From Legionella_C sp963803545 (lineage in GTDB: Bacteria; Pseudomonadota; Gammaproteobacteria; Legionellales; Legionellaceae): a stretch of DNA of 64,000 nt. The position numbers and the translations under genes are program-made. The stretch spans positions 186,001-250,000 of the forward strand of contig CAWDMX010000001.1 in the NCBI GenBank assembly GCA_963803545.1. The letters run 5' to 3'. The notes below the pieces were generated by a model. It ran no database searches. It was not told where the DNA came from and saw only the letters and a list, made by a program, of their open reading frames with translations. Shown here piece by piece: positions 18,245 to 25,442 of this stretch (position 1 is its first letter; each line of letters begins with the position of its first letter).

Positions 18245-19282
18245 CTAATTGAAAGCGCTTTTATTAAGCGCTACCCCCAAAGCGGTATTTTTGGTGATTA
18301 ATTTATTGTGCACAAGCTCGGTTAAATGTTGATCTAGGGTCTGCATCCCTTGTGCCTGACCGGTTTGTATGCTTGAGTACATTTGCGCTACTTTGTCTTC
18401 ACGAATAAGATTTCTAATGGCGGAGTTGCACAACATTATCTCTAATGCGGCAACCCGGCCTCCTCCTATTTTTTTCAATAAAGTCTGCGCAATAACGGCT
18501 TGCAGCGACTCCGATAACATAGAACGAATCATTGCTTTTTCATCACCTGGGAATACATCTATCACCCGATTAATAGTTTTGGTAGCTGAGCTCGTATGAA
18601 GGGTTGCGAACACTAAATGACCTGTTTCGGCCGCGGTCATAGCTAGGCGAATGGTTTCCAAGTCGCGCAATTCCCCGACGAGGATAACATCCGGATCCTC
18701 ACGCAAAGCCGAGCGTAATGCCGCGGAAAAACTTAAGGTATCGCGGTGCACTTCTCGCTGATTCACTAAACATTTTTTACTGTTTTGGACAAACTCAATT
18801 GGATCCTCAACGGTCAAGATGTGTTCATATCTATTTGAATTAATATAATCAATCATGGCCGCAAGCGTCGTGCTTTTACCCGACCCTGTTGGACCGGTCA
18901 CTAAGACTAAGCCTTTTTTTAAAGAGGCTATCTCTTTAAATATTTCGGGCAAATCAAGTTGCTCCATATTCAATATTTCAGAAGGGATCGTTCGAAAGAC
19001 CGCCCCTGCTCCACGAAAATGATTGAAAGCATTCACCCTAAACCGCGCGAGTCCTTTTATTTCAAAAGAAAAATCAATTTCTAAAAACTCTTCATATTCC
19101 TTGCGTTGCTTGTCATTCATTATTTCATAAATAATTTTGATGACCTCGGAATGGTTCAATTGGGCAACATTTAATTTCCGTAAATCCCCATCCACTCGAA
19201 TCATCGGTGGTAAACCCGCAGACAGGTGTAAATCTGAGGATTTATTTTTTACAGAAAAAGCTAATAACTCAGCAATATTCAT
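18245..19282 (-). CDS. pilT: type IV pilus retraction ATPase PilT
   Basis: PilT is the hexameric ATPase that depolymerises type IV pili at the inner membrane, driving twitching and DNA uptake. At 345 residues it has the family length. Walker A GPTGSGKST lies near residue 130, the His and Asp boxes follow, and the conserved AIRNLIREDK segment lies near the C-terminus. It is monocistronic here, divergent from dapF and convergent with rph. No other pilus gene is in the window, so pilus function cannot be judged locally. Confidence 0.94.
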   Translation of the reverse strand: MNIAELLAFSVKNKSSDLHLSAGLPPMIRVDGDLRKLNVAQLNHSEVIKIIYEIMNDKQRKEYEEFLEIDFSFEIKGLARFRVNAFNHFRGAGAVFRTIPSEILNMEQLDLPEIFKEIASLKKGLVLVTGPTGSGKSTTLAAMIDYINSNRYEHILTVEDPIEFVQNSKKCLVNQREVHRDTLSFSAALRSALREDPDVILVGELRDLETIRLAMTAAETGHLVFATLHTSSATKTINRVIDVFPGDEKAMIRSMLSESLQAVIAQTLLKKIGGGRVAALEIMLCNSAIRNLIREDKVAQMYSSIQTGQAQGMQTLDQHLTELVHNKLITKNTALGVALNKSAFN

Positions 19283-19362
19283 TGAACATCCTTGTTGAAT
19301 AATTTAAGGCTAACAATGGTACTATTAAATTTTATTTTCTGCTAATAAAAGGGTAGACGGTT

Positions 19363-20193
19363 ATGCGATTACGGTTTACAAAAATGCACGGTTTGGGTAA
19401 TGACTTTATGGTTATTGATGGCATTAACCAGTCGGTGAATTTAAGTTGTCAACAAATTCAGTCTTGGTCCAACCGCTTTACAGGAGTAGGTTTTGATCAG
19501 TGCTTAGTCATTGAGAAAAGCACGCGTCAAGGTATCGACTTTATGTATCGGATTTTTAATGCTAATGGGCAAGAAGTTGGTCAATGTGGGAATGGTGCGC
19601 GTTGCTTGGGTCTGTTTGTGAAGCACTATAATTTAAGCTCTAAATCAGAGATAACCATAGCCACAACTACAACCACTATGCGCTTGCTATTAGACGACCT
19701 CAATTGCGTGACGGTTGATTTTGGGCCGCCTCAATGGCAGCCTGACACTATCCCCTTGTTGGCTGAATCTGTTGAAAACTGCTACGCCCTGCCTCTTGAG
19801 AATCAGACGAGTCACCTTGTGCACGCCTTAAGTGTGGGAAATCCTCATGCCGTAACACGCGTTAGCAATATTGCGCAGGCGGATCTCAACGGTTTGGGCG
19901 CTCGTATCAGTACGCATCCGCTATTTGTTGAAGGATGCAACGCGGGTTTTATGGAGATTATCGATGCGTCTACCATCAAGCTGCGGGTCTATGAACGCGG
20001 ATGCGGTGAAACCCGTGCTTGCGGAAGTGGCGCCGTAGCCGCCGCAGCGGTGGCGCGAAAATTTTACAAAGCCGCGCCTCAAATAGAAGTGCAGTTGCCC
20101 GGAGGGCGGGTATTTGTGCACTGGCCGGATAACGAACAATCGATTTTTCTTAAGGGAAAAGCGGAGTTTGTTTATGAAGCGACGGTTATGTAG
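19363..20193 (+). CDS. dapF: diaminopimelate epimerase
   Basis: DapF converts LL- to meso-diaminopimelate for lysine and peptidoglycan synthesis. At 276 residues both catalytic cysteine motifs are present: CGNGARC (residue about 73) and RGCGETRACGSGA (about 217). The start follows MRLRFTKMHGLGNDF. Its last 8 bases overlap the end of the convergent lipid A acyltransferase gene. Confidence 0.97.
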   Translation: MRLRFTKMHGLGNDFMVIDGINQSVNLSCQQIQSWSNRFTGVGFDQCLVIEKSTRQGIDFMYRIFNANGQEVGQCGNGARCLGLFVKHYNLSSKSEITIATTTTTMRLLLDDLNCVTVDFGPPQWQPDTIPLLAESVENCYALPLENQTSHLVHALSVGNPHAVTRVSNIAQADLNGLGARISTHPLFVEGCNAGFMEIIDASTIKLRVYERGCGETRACGSGAVAAAAVARKFYKAAPQIEVQLPGGRVFVHWPDNEQSIFLKGKAEFVYEATVM

Positions 20194-21037
20194 CCGCGAG
20201 TTTCCAGCGCTTGTGCAACCACATCCATTGTTCGGGGTTTTTCAAAATGATTGCCTCGAGCGCTTGGTTGTAGCGTCGGGTGTTGTGGTATAAGGATTGC
20301 TGCGCTTTACCCAATTCTTCCCAAAATAAAGGCTCGTGAAACTCCAAGACATGATGGCCGTTGGCTAAGCGGTAGCTTGATGCCGGTACCACCGGAATTT
20401 CCGTGTGGCGAGCAAAACTTGCAAGACTGCGGTACGTTCCGGCTTTTTTGCCAAAAAATTCCACCGCTATACCGTCTCGGTTCGCAAGCGATGCATGTTG
20501 ATCCAACACAAAAACCACCGCGTGGTTTTGCTCTAGCGCATCATAAACCTGAGCAAGCGAATTTTTTTTAGGAATCACATTTAGACCCGCTTGGTAATAG
20601 CGGCGAAATAAAACGCGCTCAATGTATTTATTTCCTAAAGTACGCCTAATAAAATGAAACCGGCCTTGAAAGGCTTTGAAATTTAGAATTCCACCAATCG
20701 GGGCGTATTCCCAATTACCAAAATGCCCGGTTAAAATCAATGTGCCTTGATGCTTATCGGCAACCTGCAATACATATTCATGACCTTTAACCGATACTTT
20801 ACTACGCAGTTTTTCCTCAGACAGAAAACGCAGCGAAAAGGCCTCTTTAATGGAGAGCGCAAGATGGGAGTAAAACGCCTGTGCTAAGTGTTTTTGTTCA
20901 ACAACGGAAAGTTTGCCGTCAAATACTTGAGCGATATTGCTTTTTACAATTTTTTTACGGTACGGAAAACAATGGTATAAGAATTTTCCGGCCCATGAAA
21001 TTGGTAAATTATTAATTCTATCCTTTAAATCACTCAC
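20186..21037 (-). CDS. lipid A late acyltransferase, LpxXL/LpxL family
   Basis: A 283-residue membrane-associated acyltransferase of the LpxL/HtrB family. The catalytic HX4E motif is GHFGNWEYA (residue about 105), followed by LDQHASLANRDG and the conserved EFFGKKAG. It closes an operon with an AcpXL-like carrier, a FabZ-like dehydratase and two ketosynthase-type proteins. That is the setting in which rhizobial LpxXL adds a very long acyl chain to lipid A, so the donor is probably a C26-C28 acyl-ACP rather than laurate. Its start overlaps the upstream gene by 8 nt. Confidence 0.85.
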   Translation of the reverse strand: MSDLKDRINNLPISWAGKFLYHCFPYRKKIVKSNIAQVFDGKLSVVEQKHLAQAFYSHLALSIKEAFSLRFLSEEKLRSKVSVKGHEYVLQVADKHQGTLILTGHFGNWEYAPIGGILNFKAFQGRFHFIRRTLGNKYIERVLFRRYYQAGLNVIPKKNSLAQVYDALEQNHAVVFVLDQHASLANRDGIAVEFFGKKAGTYRSLASFARHTEIPVVPASSYRLANGHHVLEFHEPLFWEELGKAQQSLYHNTRRYNQALEAIILKNPEQWMWLHKRWKLAAT

Positions 21038-22310
21038 AAGACTTTAGTACCAAGCAAGCATTCATCCCCGAAAAACCACGGTTTATCAGCAAGGCATGAC
21101 GCGGTTTTTTTGTAGACAGCGTTCGATGCTGCGCGTGCACATTAATGGTATTGCAGCTTGCCGCAACTTTAGTAAGTGTAGCGATACCAGGCACACAGTT
21201 TTCTTTTAAAGCATAAGCTGTAAAAACGGCATCAAGTAAGCCTGATGCCGACAGGGTATGCCCTAAAGACCATTTAAACGCCGTTACCAATGGCTGGTGT
21301 GGAAATATTTTGGTAATAGCTTTTGCCTCACTTTCATCGGATTGTTGGTTGCCGTTACCATGCGCCACAATCATATCGATATCACTCGCTGCAAGTTCGA
21401 GTGAGTTGAGGGTTTTTATAAACAGTTGCTCCAGCGATGAACCGGATTCATCCACCGAAAAAAGACCTGCGGCCTCTGTTGATGAGAAACCGCCTAAAAT
21501 CTCAGCGTAGCATTGAGCCCCACGCTTCTTGGCACAGGCTTCACTTTCTAGGAATATTGCCGCAGCCCCTTCAGCGAGAATTGTACCGTCGTGCAGCGCG
21601 TCAAATGGCCGCAGTTGTGTTTCGCTTACCACTCCTAACTCTTGGTAATACAACAAAGCCTGCGGCTCCATTCCAACATCGTAGGCAACAGCAATGGCGC
21701 GTTCACACTGATCGGAAACAATACTATTGTGAGCCTCAATGAGCGCTTGCGCACCACTAATGGCGTGGTTAGTAATGTTGTGATTTACCCCTTTAAATTG
21801 GTAGTGAATCCCGGTATACGCCAAAACGTTATTGGGCAAAATTCGCAGCAACCACATTGGATGTACTTGAGCAAACAGATCGTGTGCAAATTCTTGCATG
21901 TTGCCTTGTGTTTCAGCAATCAAATTTAAAAAGTCGTACTGTTGATAATATTTATTACCCGGCGACCCGACAAAGACACCCGTGCTGTCGTTAAAGTCGT
22001 CCGTAGAGGTTAAATCGTTCCTATACGTTAAAACGTCGCTAGCCTCAACGGCTTGAGTAGCCGCATTAATACCAAGAATATCGTGCCGTGAAACTGCCTT
22101 TAGTAATTTACGGTCGAACACCATACGGTTTGCTTGAAAATCTTTAATTTCTCCGCCAAGTTTACAAGGCCAGCTGCTTATATCCCACTGGGTAATGGGT
22201 GCAATCCCGCTATTACCACTAACAATAGCGTTCCACGATGCCTCAGCTGTATGACCGCACGCAGTCAAAGCCCCTAAACCGGTAATAAATACCCGTTTAT
22301 TCTTACTCAT
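21030..22310 (-). CDS. ketosynthase-like protein lacking the active-site cysteine (chain-length-factor type)
   Basis: A 426-residue FabF-fold protein beginning MSKNKRVFITGLG. Both histidine boxes survive (VAHGNGNQQSD and FKWSLGHTLSASG), but the nucleophile box reads HAISGAQ where active enzymes have ACASG, so cysteine is replaced by alanine. That is the pattern of KS-beta/chain-length-factor subunits, which pair with an active KS. Its ATG overlaps the stop of the active ketosynthase gene (ATGA), suggesting equimolar synthesis of a heterodimer. The start at 22310 is preferred over an upstream in-frame alternative that would run into the neighbour. Confidence 0.85.
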   Translation of the reverse strand: MSKNKRVFITGLGALTACGHTAEASWNAIVSGNSGIAPITQWDISSWPCKLGGEIKDFQANRMVFDRKLLKAVSRHDILGINAATQAVEASDVLTYRNDLTSTDDFNDSTGVFVGSPGNKYYQQYDFLNLIAETQGNMQEFAHDLFAQVHPMWLLRILPNNVLAYTGIHYQFKGVNHNITNHAISGAQALIEAHNSIVSDQCERAIAVAYDVGMEPQALLYYQELGVVSETQLRPFDALHDGTILAEGAAAIFLESEACAKKRGAQCYAEILGGFSSTEAAGLFSVDESGSSLEQLFIKTLNSLELAASDIDMIVAHGNGNQQSDESEAKAITKIFPHQPLVTAFKWSLGHTLSASGLLDAVFTAYALKENCVPGIATLTKVAASCNTINVHAQHRTLSTKKPRHALLINRGFSGMNACLVLKSCE

Positions 22311-23605
22311 GTATACCCCTGACTGTATTCTGGATGTTTGAACAATAAGCAACTATTAGAACCACCAAAACCAAATGAATTGGATACCACCACCGCCAAT
22401 GATTTTTTACGAGGGCCTTCGGTAATATAATCTAAATCACAATCGGAGTCGGCCGTGGTTAAATTTGTCGTTGCCGGCATAATGCTCTTATCAATCGCTA
22501 AAACTGAAAAAACGGCTTCCAATGCTCCTGCTGCGGCGATTAAATGACCGGTTTGGCATTTTGTAGAACTGACGGGAATGGATTGGGCTTTTTCTTTAAA
22601 AACGGCTTTAATAGCGTTGGTTTCACTTAAATCATTCATTTTTGTGGAAGTGCCGTGGGCGTTTATATAATCGACTTCAGACACTTGGACTTTTCCCTGT
22701 TTTAGCGCGCGCTCAATAGCTTGACGCGCCCCATCTCCATTCGGATGCGAGTCTGTAATGCGATAGGAACTAAGAGAGTTTCCTTCCCCAGCCAATTCCG
22801 CGTAAATTTTTGCCCCACGCGCCTTAGCGTGCTCCCACTCTTCAAGCAGTAAAAAAGCAGCCCCTTCTCCCAGAACAAATCCATTGCGATTTTTATCAAA
22901 GGGTCTGCTGGCTGTAGTTGGAGTATCGTTATAGGTTGAAAGCGCACCGAGCAGGCAGAAGCTGGATAAGCCTAAGGGATTAATCATGGAATCATAACCG
23001 CCCGCAAGAATAATATCCGCTTCGTTGCGTTGGATAGTTTGCAGTGCTAGGCCTAAAGCCTGACCACCTGATGCGCAAGCGGTGTGTACGGAGGTGGCAA
23101 CGCCTTTTATGCCAAAATGCTGTATGAGTAGGGATAACCCGGAATTGACTAAGGTTTTACCAAAATCGCTGACGCGAAGAAAATCAGTTTTATTTTTATA
23201 GAATGCGTTCCAATCAAGCTCGCCACCCGACCCACTTGCTTGTTGAAATCGGTGCAAATAATCAAACTCAGAAGTCATCATGCCACAACCGGTGATCACT
23301 CCCCATCGATCGGCGTCGTGTTTTTGTGGTTTAATCCCCGCGTTTTCAACGGCCTGTATTGCCGCCTCCAACCCAAAATGAGTGAAGGGTGTAGCCCACC
23401 TATTGGACTTGGTGTTCACCTCAGAACGGGGTTTAAAATTTTTAACTTCCGCAGCAATAGTCGTTGGAAATGTTTTAGCATCAAAATGGGTAATTGATGC
23501 GATACCTGATTGACCGGCCATTAAATTTTCCCAGGTCGTATCCGCATCATTACCCAGCGGCGAAACCACGCCTATTCCAGTCACTGCAACTCGCCTAATG
23601 TTCAT
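22307..23605 (-). CDS. beta-ketoacyl-ACP synthase (FabF/FabFXL-like, active)
   Basis: A 432-residue condensing enzyme that elongates acyl-ACP with malonyl-ACP. The catalytic Cys-His-His set is complete: HTACASGGQ, NAHGTSTKMND and CQTGHLIAAAGA. In this operon it most likely extends ordinary acyl chains on the dedicated carrier toward very long lipid A acyl groups. It begins 14 nt after the dehydratase gene and ends in an ATGA overlap with the cysteine-less partner. Confidence 0.9.
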   Translation of the reverse strand: MNIRRVAVTGIGVVSPLGNDADTTWENLMAGQSGIASITHFDAKTFPTTIAAEVKNFKPRSEVNTKSNRWATPFTHFGLEAAIQAVENAGIKPQKHDADRWGVITGCGMMTSEFDYLHRFQQASGSGGELDWNAFYKNKTDFLRVSDFGKTLVNSGLSLLIQHFGIKGVATSVHTACASGGQALGLALQTIQRNEADIILAGGYDSMINPLGLSSFCLLGALSTYNDTPTTASRPFDKNRNGFVLGEGAAFLLLEEWEHAKARGAKIYAELAGEGNSLSSYRITDSHPNGDGARQAIERALKQGKVQVSEVDYINAHGTSTKMNDLSETNAIKAVFKEKAQSIPVSSTKCQTGHLIAAAGALEAVFSVLAIDKSIMPATTNLTTADSDCDLDYITEGPRKKSLAVVVSNSFGFGGSNSCLLFKHPEYSQGYT

Positions 23606-23619
23606 AACGCACCTTGATC

Positions 23620-24486
23620 TTAAGCTACTAAAAGAATTTCATTAACACAAACACGCCGACCTTGCACTTCACATCGAACGCGTAAAAGCAATTGCGATTC
23701 ATCCTGATGCTGTACTGTTAGTTTACACAACACACTATCACCCGGAAGCACAAAATCATTCATTTTAATGCGACGAAGTTCGTGCATAACGTACTGTTGT
23801 TTAAACGCGGACCTCTTTAAAAATAAACGCGTCAGATTGCTTATGCATTCCAAGAGAACGGTCATTGGTAGCACGGGTTTTAAAGGAAAATGATCCGCAA
23901 AATACGCAGCACTACCGCTAATTTTTTTCTCAGCGTGAATATACTGGCCTGGCTCAAAGCCTAAAATATTATCAAAACTTAGCGGGATAATAATAGGGCT
24001 GGTTTTTTCTATCAAGGTGGATGGCTTACTCGCTAACCAATCTCCTGGGCGATTAATTATTGCGTATTGCTGCTTTACTGTTTCTTTGCAAATGAACTGC
24101 TGCATCGGCAATAGAGGGCCAATAGCCCCATCAACGGCAAAAACGATGCTGCCGTTTACAGACGCAATACTGTGGTATTGAACGGAGCTTTCATCCAGAC
24201 TGTCTATAAACGACTCTAATACTAAGGTGTCTCCTAAATTAGCAGAACCATAAATACGAACTGAATTGGCAATGCCGGCAATAGGCCGATGGGTGAAGTC
24301 CGTAAGGCTCATAACATTCCACGCCGCCAGCTGCCCGAGGCACTCCCCTATAAGAGAGGCTGCAAAACTGACCTGCCCATTCTCATCCAATGATAAAAAA
24401 CAGTCGTCGGCTGTAACGTGTTTGATGCCACGACTGTACTCACCGGGGATAGACTCTACTATTCTATCGACAAATAGAAAGCGCAT
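23620..24486 (-). CDS. double hot-dog FabZ-like 3-hydroxyacyl-ACP dehydratase
   Basis: A 288-residue protein with two hot-dog halves. The C-terminal half has the FabZ catalytic set, with histidine in DHFPLKPVLP and glutamate in MTVLLE (residues about 200-215). The N-terminal half retains a glutamate helix (SLIGECLGQLAAW) but lacks the HFP histidine, so it is probably structural. The likely role is dehydration during elongation of very long lipid A acyl chains, as for rhizobial FabZXL, although rhizobial FabZXL is a short single-domain protein. It overlaps the ACP gene by one base. Confidence 0.82.
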   Translation of the reverse strand: MRFLFVDRIVESIPGEYSRGIKHVTADDCFLSLDENGQVSFAASLIGECLGQLAAWNVMSLTDFTHRPIAGIANSVRIYGSANLGDTLVLESFIDSLDESSVQYHSIASVNGSIVFAVDGAIGPLLPMQQFICKETVKQQYAIINRPGDWLASKPSTLIEKTSPIIIPLSFDNILGFEPGQYIHAEKKISGSAAYFADHFPLKPVLPMTVLLECISNLTRLFLKRSAFKQQYVMHELRRIKMNDFVLPGDSVLCKLTVQHQDESQLLLRVRCEVQGRRVCVNEILLVA

Positions 24487-24899
24487 TAGGACGCTACAGA
24501 ATCTACTTGCTGTTGATTTTTAGCATTAACGACAAGTTTACAAAAAGTTTCTACTGTAAAAAGTGTTGGAATTTCATTCATTTTTAATGGGGTTTTAAAA
24601 AAGGATTCCGGCACCTCATTTAAATAGTTTTTCAAAGCCACCAACCCTTTTTCGGTTAAAACCCCATTTTTTTCAAATTCACTTTCTGACAAATCACCGC
24701 GCGCATTTTTTTCAAGCTGGCCGCGAGGGATTTTAATAGCAAACTCTTTTTCAAGTTGAAAAACTAAGTCTAAAAAATCAATAGATTCGGCCCCTAAGTC
24801 CCCAATGAGGCGACTGTTTAGAGCAATACTCTCTTCATCAATAACCAAAACATCGGCCACAATCTCTTTAACTTTGGAGCACACGCTTGTTACATTCAT
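24486..24899 (-). CDS. acyl carrier protein, AcpXL-like
   Basis: A 137-residue carrier protein whose phosphopantetheine serine lies in DLGAESIDFLD (about residue 39). The sequence around it, LDLVFQLEKEFAIKIPRGQ, resembles AcpXL, the carrier for very-long-chain lipid A acyls, more than housekeeping AcpP (NVTSLDTVEL type is absent). It is about 45 residues longer than typical AcpXL, with an extra C-terminal segment (roughly residues 60-137). GAGGA precedes the ATG. It is the first gene of the operon that runs to the acyltransferase at 20186. Confidence 0.85.
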   Translation of the reverse strand: MNVTSVCSKVKEIVADVLVIDEESIALNSRLIGDLGAESIDFLDLVFQLEKEFAIKIPRGQLEKNARGDLSESEFEKNGVLTEKGLVALKNYLNEVPESFFKTPLKMNEIPTLFTVETFCKLVVNAKNQQQVDSVAS

Positions 24900-25442
24900 T
24901 ACTATTCCTCAAGAATTCACGACAGCTGTACCATGGATTTAACTAAAAAATGGTGCCTCTGGATGCGAAGGTATTATTTTAGCAAATTAAACAACAGCAT
25001 CAGCTTTTAAAAAGGGGTGCAGTATATCATAACTTTTAACTTATTATCTATATTTACCACGCTATCTGCATCAGTCGTTTTTAACCCGTGCGGAGACGGC
25101 GGGACGCTAGTTTACTATTATTTTTTTATGACATTTAAGATTTTTAAGAAAATCTACGGTCAATGATGGCTGTACTTAAATATATTATTGAGTACGCGAG
25201 AGAAACTTTAATGATTTCTGAAAAATTGAAACCGTGAAGTGCTATTACAAATCGCCACTGTTTCTAACGTAATTAAGCAAGAAAATAAATAACTGTTATA
25301 CGCTGTATGTTAAAAACAGAAGCCGTATACGTGTAAAATAAAAAAGGCTTATTAACTCCACAAATCGCAGTCAATAAGCCTTTGAACCCTCGCCATTAAT
25401 CGCTAATTAAAGCTTAGGCACCGGGGTTTGCAATCCGTTCGG
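24900..25442. other. 543-nt non-coding region between pnp and the acpXL-like operon
   Basis: Apart from the pnp terminator at 25343-25383, no gene or known RNA family is apparent. A TATACT-like box on the minus strand near 25022-25027 might serve the lipid A operon, but it lacks a -35. A short GC-rich patch near 25086-25110 can form a weak CCCG/CGGG stem. Confidence 0.5.
25335..25383 (-). terminator. rho-independent terminator after pnp
   Basis: An 11-bp perfect stem, AAAGGCTTATT / AATAAGCCTTT (25343-25353 with 25373-25383), has a 19-nt loop. On the minus strand it runs directly into T6ATTTT. It lies 60 nt after the pnp stop and ends the rimP-pnp transcription unit. Confidence 0.85.
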
